This document shows positions 1 through 7,269 of a stretch of 64,000 nucleotides of DNA, one piece after another (within the stretch, counting starts at the first letter, position 1; each line of letters starts with the position of its first letter). The stretch comes from Marivibrio halodurans (GTDB lineage Bacteria > Pseudomonadota > Alphaproteobacteria > UBA8366 > Aestuariispiraceae). Below the pieces are notes generated by a model, which worked only from the letters and a program-made list of their open reading frames with translations, searched no databases and was not told where the DNA came from. A program made the translations under genes and the position numbers. The stretch spans positions 1 to 64,000 of the forward strand of contig NZ_JAGMWN010000007.1 in NCBI RefSeq assembly GCF_017963645.1, written 5' to 3'.

Positions 1-2
1 AT

Positions 3-227
3 GCGCGCAAGGCCATCGCGTACTATGAACAGCAATTGGTAATCACGCGGGAGATTGGCGACCGGCGTGGCGAGGGCGCTTCGCTGTTCAACGCTGCTGT
101 CAGCCTGAAGAATCTGGGACAGGATCGCGAAGCCATCGCGCGCGCCCGGGCGGCCCTTGAAATCCTCGCGCGGATCGAGGCGCCTAGCGCGGAGACGGTC
201 CGGAAATGGTTGGCGGATTGGACGTAG
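3..227 (+). CDS. TPR-repeat protein, C-terminal fragment
   Basis: The reading frame is open from base 3 to a TAG at 225-227, so only the last 74 residues of a longer protein are visible. They contain one clear tetratricopeptide repeat (YYEQQLVITREIGDRRGEGA, then SLFNAAVSLKNLGQDREAI), with the 'I/L-REIGDRRGE' wording common in long TPR arrays of bacterial signalling and conflict (NB-ARC/TPR) proteins. The C-terminus ends in a short helix after the repeat. A TTG near base 36 could start a 63-residue protein, but the repeat already runs upstream of it, so this is a truncated gene. The N-terminal domain and function cannot be seen. The stop lies 9 bp before the next gene, suggesting an operon. 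Confidence 0.75.
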   Translation, partial: ARKAIAYYEQQLVITREIGDRRGEGASLFNAAVSLKNLGQDREAIARARAALEILARIEAPSAETVRKWLADWT

Positions 228-236
228 GACGGGAGC

Positions 237-566
237 ATGGGGCCGATGGAAGACCATGAATTTTTCGCAATTATTGCCGCGGCTGTCATCGCCGCGGGCG
301 TCGTCGTCGTCGCGATGGTCCTGTTTCGCAAGCGGATAGCGTTCTCGGTTGAATGGGGGAATAAAAGAATGAGCCTGGAAGGGGAAAACGACCCCGCGCG
401 GGAGACGCAGCGGCGGGGCCGGGCGGCGCCTTCGCCTGCCGGGTCGATCAAGGCTGGCGGGAACATATCCATCGCCAACGGCGATGGCACCGTGTCGATT
501 GGCGGCGATGTGAAAGATTCCACGATCGGCACCGGTTCCGCGTCCGCCCAGGACAAACGGCCCTGA
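237..566 (+). CDS. small membrane-anchored protein with Gly-rich tail, unknown function
   Basis: This 109-residue protein has an acidic N-terminus, one transmembrane helix at about residues 11-30 (AIIAAAVIAAGVVVVAMVLF), a basic stop-transfer stretch and a cytoplasmic or periplasmic tail. The last 40 residues hold a glycine/serine/isoleucine repeat, GGNISIANGDGTVSIGGDV followed by KDSTIGTGSA, which resembles the short beta-type 'GGN-V...GDVKGSTI..G' tails seen in small proteins encoded beside bacterial conflict NTPases; that resemblance is from memory and only suggestive. A second ATG lies 9 bp downstream. It follows the TPR fragment by 9 bp and is probably cotranscribed with it. No enzymatic motif is present. 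Confidence 0.6.
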   Translation: MGPMEDHEFFAIIAAAVIAAGVVVVAMVLFRKRIAFSVEWGNKRMSLEGENDPARETQRRGRAAPSPAGSIKAGGNISIANGDGTVSIGGDVKDSTIGTGSASAQDKRP

Positions 567-702
567 GGTCAAATCCATGCCCGCCATGATCGATCCCGAC
601 AGGTGGCGCCAGACGCTCGAAGCGATGGAGGCCGGCGCGGCAGCGATGACCAGAAGCCCCTCATTCCCGCCGCTTCATGCGTGGTGGCGGCGGGTGCTGG
701 CT

Positions 703-1620
703 CTATTGAATCTGCCGGTCGGGCATGGGCGCTTCTCCCGGTGAAAGGGCCGAGGGGGCCTGCCCGTGCGTCAGATCCTCCGCGACCAATGGCTCGCCGG
801 AGTAATAGGCGGGAAGCGCCCCCTTCTCGATCTTCTGGAAGGCCCGGTCCACCGCGGACTTGATGGTGGGGAGATTCGCCTCGATGCGGTCGCCGATGAC
901 CAGCACGGTCAGGCTGCCATCCTGCCAATAGGCGCTCTGGACATCGTCGAGCCGTTCGACCGTCGGGGCGGTGTCGGCGGGCTGTTTGGGGCGTTCCAGG
1001 ACGACGGTGATCAGGTCGCCCTCGCGGTCGCGATAGAACAGATTGGTGCGGTAGCGCGTGCGCCCCTCGCTGCTTTCGGTGCCTTCCAACGCATAGCCAA
1101 GCGGGCTCAGGTCCGGGGCCTGCATGGTCAACATATCGGTTTTTCCGGTCCTCTGCTGGGAGGCTCCCTGCTTCGAGGACATCGTCGCCGGGCGGGTCGT
1201 CGCGGCCGCCGGGGAGGGCGTGTCGGCGGCGCCGCGGTGACGTTCCAGCCCTTCGGCGAGGTTGGGTTTCGGCGATTCCGCGGTCGCGCCGAAGCGGCCG
1301 ACGCTCCACCCCGAAAGGGCGGCGATCAGGATCATGGCCGCCGCGAGCGCCTTCGTGCGCGGGCGTGTCCCCGACCCGCCCGGTGATCCCCGCATGAGGG
1401 TTCGCAAGAGCCGGGGCGGCGGCGGATCATCGGGGATTTCACCGTACCGTTCCCGAATCCTGTCCGCGACGGCGCGGTCGAGGCGGACATGTTCGCGTGC
1501 TTCAGGCCGATGTTCGAGATAGGCTTCGACCTGCGCCTTGCGGCGGGGGTCGCGATCCAAGCGCCCGTCCACATAGGCCTGCAAGTCGCGGTCGTCGATA
1601 GACTCGTCGAACCGATCCAT
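703..1620 (-). CDS. anti-sigma factor (membrane-anchored)
   Basis: This 305-residue protein starts MDRFDESIDDRDLQAYVDGR, the typical N-terminal helix of anti-sigma factors with 'DLxAYVDGxLD...R', followed by the LEHRPEAREH segment. The zinc-binding HxxxCxxC motif of ZAS proteins is absent. One transmembrane helix lies at about residues 90-110 (ALAAAMILIAALSGWSVGRF), giving a cytoplasmic sigma-binding domain and a periplasmic C-terminal domain of about 195 residues. The start ATG overlaps the stop of the sigma gene (TGATG at 1622-1618), so the two are translationally coupled, as expected for a sigma/anti-sigma pair. The signal sensed by the periplasmic domain is unknown. Confidence 0.82.
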   Translation of the reverse strand: MDRFDESIDDRDLQAYVDGRLDRDPRRKAQVEAYLEHRPEAREHVRLDRAVADRIRERYGEIPDDPPPPRLLRTLMRGSPGGSGTRPRTKALAAAMILIAALSGWSVGRFGATAESPKPNLAEGLERHRGAADTPSPAAATTRPATMSSKQGASQQRTGKTDMLTMQAPDLSPLGYALEGTESSEGRTRYRTNLFYRDREGDLITVVLERPKQPADTAPTVERLDDVQSAYWQDGSLTVLVIGDRIEANLPTIKSAVDRAFQKIEKGALPAYYSGEPLVAEDLTHGQAPSALSPGEAPMPDRQIQ

Positions 1621-2144
1621 CACTTGATCCTTCGGATTGGGGCCGCCGCGTCGATCGCGGGATCCATCGTGTTCCGCAATGTATCGCGGGCCCGGGACAC
1701 GCGCGAACGCAACGTCCCGACGGGAATCCCGAGAACCGACGCCGCCTCGTCGTAGGAAAGATCTTCCAGCGTCACCAGCAGGATGGCCGCCCGCTGGTCT
1801 TCCGGCAGCCGGTCCAGGGCCTGGCTGATGTCCCGCCACATGAGGGAGGCATCCTGTGTCGGCTCGACCCGCCGGTCCGCCGCGGCCAGGGTCTCGTCCA
1901 TTCGATCCCGCGGGTTGGTGAAGGGTTTCCCATCGCGCGTACTGTTGAGATGGGTTCGGTAAAGGATTGTGAAAAGCCAGGATCGCACGCTGCCGGAGCG
2001 TCGCCACTGGGCCCGCTTTCTGAGCGCCTTCTCCAGCGTTTCCTGGACGAGTTCGTCGGCCGCGTCCGGCGTGCGCGCCAACGAGCGGGCATATCGGCGC
2101 AGATGCGGGATTTCCCGCGCGATCAGCCACTTCAGATCACTCAC
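1620..2144 (-). CDS. ECF-family RNA polymerase sigma factor
   Basis: This 174-residue sigma-70 family ECF factor carries a region 2 helix set (DAADELVQETLEKAL, SVRSWLFTILYR) and a region 4 helix-turn-helix (LEDLSYDEAASVLGIPVGTL, RSRVSRARDTLR). The frame is open up to an ATG at 2240, but I choose the GTG at 2144: it has an AAGAAGG ribosome-binding site about 10 bp upstream, gives the standard ECF length, and lies downstream of a GGAAC-N16-GTGTC promoter at 2206-2181 that the longer start would span. The downstream anti-sigma gene overlaps by 1 bp. The matched motif in the divergent promoter suggests autoregulation plus control of the DUF4168 gene. Confidence 0.9.
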   Translation of the reverse strand: MSDLKWLIAREIPHLRRYARSLARTPDAADELVQETLEKALRKRAQWRRSGSVRSWLFTILYRTHLNSTRDGKPFTNPRDRMDETLAAADRRVEPTQDASLMWRDISQALDRLPEDQRAAILLVTLEDLSYDEAASVLGIPVGTLRSRVSRARDTLRNTMDPAIDAAAPIRRIK

Positions 2145-2180
2145 CGGCGGCGCCCTTCTTCCTGTCGCGGTTACGTGATC

Positions 2181-2206
2181 GACACATGGGCGGACGGAAA
2201 AGTTCC
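2181..2206 (-). promoter_or_regulatory. putative ECF-type promoter of the sigma gene
   Basis: Reading the minus strand, GGAAC (2206-2202) is followed after exactly 16 bp by GTGTC (2185-2181), in the style of ECF promoters (GGAAC -35). It would start transcription about 30 bp before the chosen GTG start of the sigma gene. The same -35/spacer/-10 arrangement occurs on the opposite strand at 2233-2258. Confidence 0.5.
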
Positions 2207-2232
2207 CTCGCCGCATGAAATTCCCGCGCGAT

Positions 2233-2258
2233 GGAACCAATCACGGGTCGAACGTGTC
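2233..2258 (+). promoter_or_regulatory. putative ECF-type promoter of the DUF4168 gene
   Basis: GGAAC (2233-2237), 16 bp, GTGTC (2254-2258): the same two elements with identical spacing as the divergent promoter of the sigma gene. Transcription would begin near 2266, about 35 bp before the DUF4168 start codon. Identity of both boxes and of the spacer length is the main support. Confidence 0.5.
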
Positions 2259-2300
2259 TGATAAGGGAAGAGCGAGCAATGAACCCGAGAGGAGTCCACA

Positions 2301-2654
2301 ATGACCCGCTTTACCTCCATGATCGCGAGCATCGGCATCCTGTTGTTGGTGGCCGCTGCCCTTCCCGCCCAGGCCCAGATGGCGACGCCGCCTTCCGAGG
2401 ACGAGGTCCAGACCTTCGCCGCCGCGGCGACCTCGATCCAGGAAGTGACGGAAGAGTATCGCGCCGAGGCCGAGAACGCGGAGACCGAAGCGGCCCGCGC
2501 GGATATTCGCGAGGAATATTCCCAGATGCTGACCGAAGTGGTCACCGACGAGGGGATGTCGGTTCAACGCTATAACGAAATATACGAGTTGGCCCAGCAG
2601 GACGAGGAGGTTCGCGCGCGCATCAATGCCGCGATGGCGGATCTCAACTCCTAG
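2301..2654 (+). CDS. DUF4168 domain secreted protein
   Basis: This 117-residue protein has a clear signal peptide (MTRFTSMIASIGILLLVAAA, cleavage after LPAQA at about residue 25). The mature part is a charged helical DUF4168 domain: an N-terminal FAAAATSIQEVTEEYRAE helix and the diagnostic C-terminal segment MSVQRYNEIYELAQQDEEVR followed by ARI. DUF4168 proteins are small periplasmic proteins of unknown function. A GAGGAG ribosome-binding site lies 7 bp before the ATG. It is divergent from the ECF sigma/anti-sigma pair and shares their promoter motif, so it is the likeliest direct target of that sigma factor and may be an envelope-stress product. Confidence 0.8.
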   Translation: MTRFTSMIASIGILLLVAAALPAQAQMATPPSEDEVQTFAAAATSIQEVTEEYRAEAENAETEAARADIREEYSQMLTEVVTDEGMSVQRYNEIYELAQQDEEVRARINAAMADLNS

Positions 2655-2782
2655 AATTCGGATTCGGCGCTAACCGATCGGACGGCGCCTTTCCCGTTTC
2701 TCCCGCCGGTGCCGGTGCCTGAAAAACCGCGTCGCGCGCCGGCGGGGTTCCCTTCAATGAGACGTTCGGTTGGAGCCCGCCC

Positions 2783-3817
2783 ATGCGTTCGCGCGCCAAG
2801 CCGCTTGGTCTGATCCTCATCCTTGGCCTCGCCATCACCGCGGCCGTGGTCGGCTTTCTCCAGATGCGGGACAGCGAAACACCGCTCTCCGGGTTCGAGG
2901 CGAGCGGTCGCCCGCTGCTCGATCCGGAGGGGTTCGGGGAGGACGACGTCGCCACCATCGAAATTGCCACGGCGGAGGGCAGTGTCCGCCTTGCACGTGA
3001 AGCCGGGGATTGGGTGGTCCGGTCGCAAGATGGGTTTCCCGCCGATTCCGCGACGATCCATCAGCTTATCGATCGCGTCATGGCGGCACGCATCCTTTAT
3101 GAGCGGCGGGTCGAGCAGACCGAATTGTCGCAATATGGCTTGCAGCCGGTGAGCGCGCTCGGCAGCGCGGCCGTCCGGCTGTCGTTCCGGGACGCGGCGG
3201 ATGGCGTGCTTCTTGACCTGCGCATCGGCAATGTCATGTCGCTACCCGACGGGGTGGAGATGGAAACGCTGATCGCGCTTCCGGAGGAGCGGCTCGTCGG
3301 TGTGCTGGATCAGGATCTCGGCTTCTCCTGGTCGAGCGAGGATTGGTTGCGGCAAGTCGATCTGGGCTTCGACGGCGCCGATGTCGTCGCTCTTCGCATG
3401 GGGGGGGACGAGGATGCTTGGCGCGCTTACCACCGGAATTCGCAGGGGCGATGGCTCTTCGCTAGCCAGGCCGGGGAGGAAGAGCCGGCGGAGAAGCAAG
3501 GCTATCTCCGCTCCGCCGCGAAAACCCTGGCGGATTTGCCGCTCCTCGACGCCGCGCGGTCCGAGGCGGACTTGGGCGATGTGGAATGGCGGCGGACGAT
3601 CGTGCTGGGGACTGGGCATGGCGCGCGGGTCGACTATCGCATCGTCGGGACGAAGTCGGGTGATTGGGTTGCCATCGACGCCGCGGAGAGCGCGTGCGAC
3701 GGCGACCCGTCATGCGAACGGGTGAAAACCTCCGTGGCGGCGCTGTCGGGCTGGTTCTTCAAGATGTCGATCGCATCCGGATCGGACATCGAACTGGCTT
3801 ACATGCTGTCCGAATAG
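2783..3817 (+). CDS. DUF4340 domain protein, membrane-anchored
   Basis: This 344-residue protein has an N-terminal signal anchor (LGLILILGLAITAAVVGFLQ) and then a large extracytoplasmic region. The segment around residues 55-105 (VATIEIATAEGSVRLAREAG, DWVV, ADSATIHQLIDRV) matches the start of DUF4340 domains, which are found in proteins linked to gliding or ABC-type envelope systems. No catalytic motif is evident. A pair of cysteines in the ACDGDPSCERV segment near the C-terminus could form a disulphide. No ABC or gliding partner is adjacent, and it stands alone between the DUF4168 gene and the urea transport locus, so the biological role is unknown. Confidence 0.72.
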   Translation: MRSRAKPLGLILILGLAITAAVVGFLQMRDSETPLSGFEASGRPLLDPEGFGEDDVATIEIATAEGSVRLAREAGDWVVRSQDGFPADSATIHQLIDRVMAARILYERRVEQTELSQYGLQPVSALGSAAVRLSFRDAADGVLLDLRIGNVMSLPDGVEMETLIALPEERLVGVLDQDLGFSWSSEDWLRQVDLGFDGADVVALRMGGDEDAWRAYHRNSQGRWLFASQAGEEEPAEKQGYLRSAAKTLADLPLLDAARSEADLGDVEWRRTIVLGTGHGARVDYRIVGTKSGDWVAIDAAESACDGDPSCERVKTSVAALSGWFFKMSIASGSDIELAYMLSE

Positions 3818-3853
3818 ACGGGCGCCGAGTGGGCTGGCTCTAGCTTTGCAATT

Positions 3854-3895
3854 TATTTAGGCAATTGCTGCGGTGCGCCCTGAAATGCCTAAATA
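3854..3895. repeat. 10-bp inverted repeat upstream of urtA
   Basis: TATTTAGGCA (3854-3863) is repeated as its exact complement TGCCTAAATA (3886-3895), separated by 22 bp, inside the most AT-rich patch of the 294-bp gap before urtA. It lies about 130-170 bp ahead of the sigma-54-like promoter, a normal distance for an enhancer-type activator site, but it does not match the NtrC consensus I know. The rest of the gap contains nothing I can name. Confidence 0.45.
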
Positions 3896-4021
3896 TTAGC
3901 CATTATAACGAATAATCTTGCGTACCGATCGACCTCCTGATTCCGAGGCGGCCGCTTTTCTTTTCAAAAAAGCATCATTACTTCAATGGCCTGTAAAAGA
4001 TCCCCCACGCTGTAACAAACT

Positions 4022-4037
4022 TGGCACAAAAGCTGCT
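4022..4037 (+). promoter_or_regulatory. sigma-54-like promoter of urtA
   Basis: TGGCACAAAAGCTGCT matches the sigma-54 consensus TGGCACG-N4-TTGCT, with GG and GC at the right 10-bp separation and one change in the -12 box (CTGCT for TTGCT). Transcription would start near 4048, about 64 bp before urtA. Nitrogen-regulated, sigma-54-dependent expression fits a urea uptake and urease locus. Confidence 0.55.
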
Positions 4038-4111
4038 GTTCGTGATGCGCTGCAATATCGCAGACGCGAAAAAGAGGCTCGAACGAGCCGGTTCACGAAC
4101 AGGGGAAGGGT

Positions 4112-5404
4112 ATGACAGCGAAGAAAGTGATCGGGGCGGCCTTGGCCGGCCTCGTCGGCTATGTCGGGGCGAGCGCGGTAGCGCTGGCTCAGGACACGAT
4201 CAAGGTGGGTGTTCTGCACTCGCTCTCGGGCACGATGGCGATCTCCGAGACGACGCTGAAGGACGCCATGCTCATGCTGATCGAGGAGCAGAACAAGAAG
4301 GGCGGCCTGCTCGGCAAGCAGTTGGAGCCGGTCGTCGTCGATCCGGCTTCCGACTGGCCGCTGTTCGCCGAGAAGGCGCGCGAACTGATCGAGGTCGAGG
4401 AGGTCGACGTCGTCTTCGGCTGCTGGACGTCGGTCAGCCGCAAGTCGGTTCTGCCGGTCTTCGAGGAGTTGAACTCGCTCCTCTTCTATCCGGTGCAGTA
4501 CGAGGGCGAGGAAAGTCAGCGCAACGTCTTCTATACCGGCGCGGCGCCGAACCAGCAGGCGATTCCGGCGGTGGATTACCTGGCCGAGGTCGAGGGAGTC
4601 GAGCGCTGGGTGCTGGCCGGCACGGACTATGTCTATCCGCGCACGACCAACAAGATCCTTGAAACCTACCTCAAGGCTAAGGGCGTGGCCGACGAGGACA
4701 TTATGATCAACTACACGCCCTTCGGTCATTCCGATTGGCAGACGATCGTCGCCGATATCAAGGAATTCGGGTCCGCCGGCAAGAAGACGGCCGTGGTCTC
4801 GACCATCAATGGCGACGCAAACGTTCCCTTCTACAAGGAACTCGGCAACCAGGGCATCGAGGCGTCCGACATTCCGGTCGTCGCCTTCTCGGTCGGCGAG
4901 GAGGAACTGGCGGGTATCGATACCGCGCCGCTCGTCGGGCATCTGGCCGCCTGGAACTATTTCATGTCGGTGCCGACGCCGGAGAACGACGCCTTCATCG
5001 AGGCGTGGCACGAGTTCATCGGCGACGATGCCCGCGTCACCAATGACCCCATGGAGGCCCATTACATCGGCTTCAATATGTGGGCGCAGGCGGTCGAGAA
5101 GGCCGGCACGACCGATCCCGACGCGGTGATCGATTCGATCATCGGCGTTTCGGTGCCGAACCTGACCGGCGGCTATTCGGCGATGATGCCGAACCACCAC
5201 ATCACCAAGCCCGTGCTGATCGGCGAGATTCAGGACGATGGCCAGTTCGCGACGGTCTATGAGACTCCGGGCCTGGTCGTGGGCGATGCCTGGTCGGATT
5301 TCCTGCCGGACTCGAAGGATCTGATCTCCGATTGGCGCAAGCCGATGGAGTGCGGGAACTTCAATACCGCCACCGGCAAGTGCGGCGGCATGACGTCCGA
5401 GTGA
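4112..5404 (+). CDS. urtA: urea ABC transporter substrate-binding protein UrtA
   Basis: This 430-residue periplasmic urea-binding protein has an N-terminal signal peptide (cleavage after AVALA at about residue 26) followed by a type-I branched-chain amino acid/amide binding fold. Diagnostic UrtA segments are IKVGVLHSLSGTMAISETTL at the mature N-terminus, FGCWTSVSRKSVLPVFEELN, LLFYPVQYEGEE and NYTPFGHSDWQTIVADIK. A GGGGAAGGG ribosome-binding site precedes the ATG. It heads the urtABCDE-ureDABCEFG locus and captures urea in the periplasm for UrtBC. A stem-loop after the gene (5450-5486) and a 230-bp gap to urtB suggest it is expressed at higher level than the rest. Confidence 0.96.
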   Translation: MTAKKVIGAALAGLVGYVGASAVALAQDTIKVGVLHSLSGTMAISETTLKDAMLMLIEEQNKKGGLLGKQLEPVVVDPASDWPLFAEKARELIEVEEVDVVFGCWTSVSRKSVLPVFEELNSLLFYPVQYEGEESQRNVFYTGAAPNQQAIPAVDYLAEVEGVERWVLAGTDYVYPRTTNKILETYLKAKGVADEDIMINYTPFGHSDWQTIVADIKEFGSAGKKTAVVSTINGDANVPFYKELGNQGIEASDIPVVAFSVGEEELAGIDTAPLVGHLAAWNYFMSVPTPENDAFIEAWHEFIGDDARVTNDPMEAHYIGFNMWAQAVEKAGTTDPDAVIDSIIGVSVPNLTGGYSAMMPNHHITKPVLIGEIQDDGQFATVYETPGLVVGDAWSDFLPDSKDLISDWRKPMECGNFNTATGKCGGMTSE

Positions 5405-5449
5405 TCGGGCGGGCGAACCGTTAGGACCGTTACCGCGTGGGGCGGGCGT

Positions 5450-5486
5450 GCCGGGGCCTCGATCTCCCTCGGGAGAGGGCCCCGGC
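5450..5486 (+). other. stem-loop between urtA and urtB
   Basis: GCCGGGGCC (5450-5458) pairs with GGCCCCGGC (5478-5486), with a second nested stem CTCCC/GGGAG inside. There is no T-run, so it is more likely a 3' mRNA stabiliser or partial processing signal than an intrinsic terminator. The remaining 5405-5634 gap shows no gene. Confidence 0.5.
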
Positions 5487-5634
5487 CGCTGCCCCGGCGA
5501 CTTCCGCCGTCCCACGCCGGATTCGTCCCCGCCGTTCCATGGCTTGGGTCCGCCGCTCCTCGGCTACGTGCCGCGCCGCGTTCGGCCCGCGCTTCCGGGC
5601 ATCCCGCTTTCGGGCATCCCAACGGGAAATCGAC

Positions 5635-7266
5635 ATGCGCACAGCATTCCTATCCCTCGCGGCCATGATGCTGCTGTTCCTCGCCGCGCTGTCGCCGCTG
5701 CCGGCGGCCGCGCAATCGGACAATCCCGCGCTCGCGCCGCATCTGGCCGCGCTGGACAGCCGCGACTTCGCCGCCAAGGGGCGCGCGGTGGAGGCGATCG
5801 CGCAACTCGACGACCCGGTCGTCGTGCCTCTGCTGCGCACCCTGGGCGCGGGCGATCTTTACCGCCGTAAATCGGACGGCCTGTTCTTCCGGGCAGAACG
5901 CGACGGGCGCGACTACAAGCTCTTCGATCTGCAAAGCGGTGACCTCGTCGAGACGCTTTCCGGCTCCGCCGTCACCCGCATCATCGTGAACAACTCCATG
6001 CGCGGTCAGATCGACGCGCTGCTCGGCTCCCTCACCTTGCGCGCGGACGATCCGGCCCAGCGTCTCGCCGCCGCGCGGACGATCTTCGAGGAACGCGATC
6101 CCGCCACCCTGCCCGCGCTGGAATCCGCCATCGCGGCGGAGGACGACGACGATATCCGCGCGTTGATGGAGACGGCGCGCGCGGCGATCCTGGTCGCCGA
6201 CGACGGGGCGCTGACCGAAAGCCGGCTGGAGGCCGTCTCGGTTCTGCGCGCCATGGGCGGGCGCGAGGCGATGGTCATCCTCAAGGGCGCATCGGGCGAC
6301 GAAGCACCCGCGATCGCCGAGGCCGCCGCCGAGGGCGCCGCCGCGATCGAGCAGACAATGCAGCTCTGGGGCCTGGGCCAGAATGTCTGGTATGGCCTTT
6401 CCCTGGGCTCGGTATTGCTTCTGGCGGCGATCGGGCTCGCCATCACCTTCGGTGTGATGGGGGTCATCAACATGGCGCATGGCGAGCTTGTCATGCTCGG
6501 CGCCTACACGACCTTCGCCGTTCAGGAGGTGATCCGCAATTCGGCTCCCTGGCTTTTCGATTACTCGTTGCTGATCGCCGCGCCGCTCGCCTTCGCCGTG
6601 GTCGGCCTCGCCGGTGTCGCGATCGAGCGGGGGGTGGTGCGGTTCCTCTATGGCAGGCCGTTGGAGACGCTGCTGGCCACCTGGGGCATAAGCCTGATCC
6701 TGCAACAGGCGGTACGGTCGATCTTCGGCCCGACCAACAAGGAGGTCGGCAATCCCTCCTGGATGACCGGCGGGTTCGAACTCGGCTATCTGACCATAAC
6801 CTATAACCGGCTATGGATACTGGTCTTCGCGTTGGCGGTCTTCGCCGGGCTGCTGGCGCTTCTGAAGAAGACGCCGGCGGGGCTTCAGATGCGCGCGGTG
6901 ACGCAGAACCGGGCCATGGCCTCCGACCTCGGCGTCAAGAGCGGCTTCGTCGATGCGATGACCTTCGGCCTCGGTGCCGGGGTGGCGGGGCTGGCGGGCG
7001 TCGCGCTCAGCCAGATCGACAATGTCTCCCCCAATCTGGGGCAGGGCTATATCGTCGATAGCTTCATGGTCGTCGTCTTCGGCGGCGCGGGGAACCTGTG
7101 GGGGGCGCTCGCGGGGGCCTTCACGCTGGGTATCGCCAACAAGTTCCTGGAGCCGTTCTCCGGCGCGGTGCTGGCGAAGGTCCTGGTGCTCGTCTTCATC
7201 ATCATCTTCATCCAGAAACGGCCGCGCGGGCTATTCCCCGTGAAGGGCCGCGCGGCGGAGAACTGA
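5635..7266 (+). CDS. urtB: urea ABC transporter permease UrtB
   Basis: This 543-residue protein has a signal peptide (MRTAFLSLAAMMLLFLAALS), a periplasmic N-terminal extension of about 220 residues with alanine-rich HEAT-like helices, usual for UrtB, and then a LivH-type inner-membrane permease domain with about eight helices. Conserved permease text includes AIGLAITFGVMGVINMAHGE, LETLLATWGISLILQQAVRS and FGGAGNLWGALAGAFTLGIA. I chose the ATG at 5635 because it begins the signal peptide; the frame is open upstream but reads as low-complexity sequence. With UrtC it forms the channel for urea. It ends 3 bp before urtC. Confidence 0.95.
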   Translation: MRTAFLSLAAMMLLFLAALSPLPAAAQSDNPALAPHLAALDSRDFAAKGRAVEAIAQLDDPVVVPLLRTLGAGDLYRRKSDGLFFRAERDGRDYKLFDLQSGDLVETLSGSAVTRIIVNNSMRGQIDALLGSLTLRADDPAQRLAAARTIFEERDPATLPALESAIAAEDDDDIRALMETARAAILVADDGALTESRLEAVSVLRAMGGREAMVILKGASGDEAPAIAEAAAEGAAAIEQTMQLWGLGQNVWYGLSLGSVLLLAAIGLAITFGVMGVINMAHGELVMLGAYTTFAVQEVIRNSAPWLFDYSLLIAAPLAFAVVGLAGVAIERGVVRFLYGRPLETLLATWGISLILQQAVRSIFGPTNKEVGNPSWMTGGFELGYLTITYNRLWILVFALAVFAGLLALLKKTPAGLQMRAVTQNRAMASDLGVKSGFVDAMTFGLGAGVAGLAGVALSQIDNVSPNLGQGYIVDSFMVVVFGGAGNLWGALAGAFTLGIANKFLEPFSGAVLAKVLVLVFIIIFIQKRPRGLFPVKGRAAEN

Positions 7267-7269
7267 GCG

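Noticed and set aside
2145-2240. Longer N-terminus of the ECF sigma factor from the ATG at 2240
   Set aside because: It would span the predicted promoter of the same gene, adds about 30 residues with no sigma homology, and lacks a ribosome-binding site as good as that of the GTG at 2144.
3983-5515. 510-codon open frame opposite urtA
   Set aside because: Antisense to a gene with unmistakable UrtA sequence and a signal peptide; no recognisable domain in the antisense reading.
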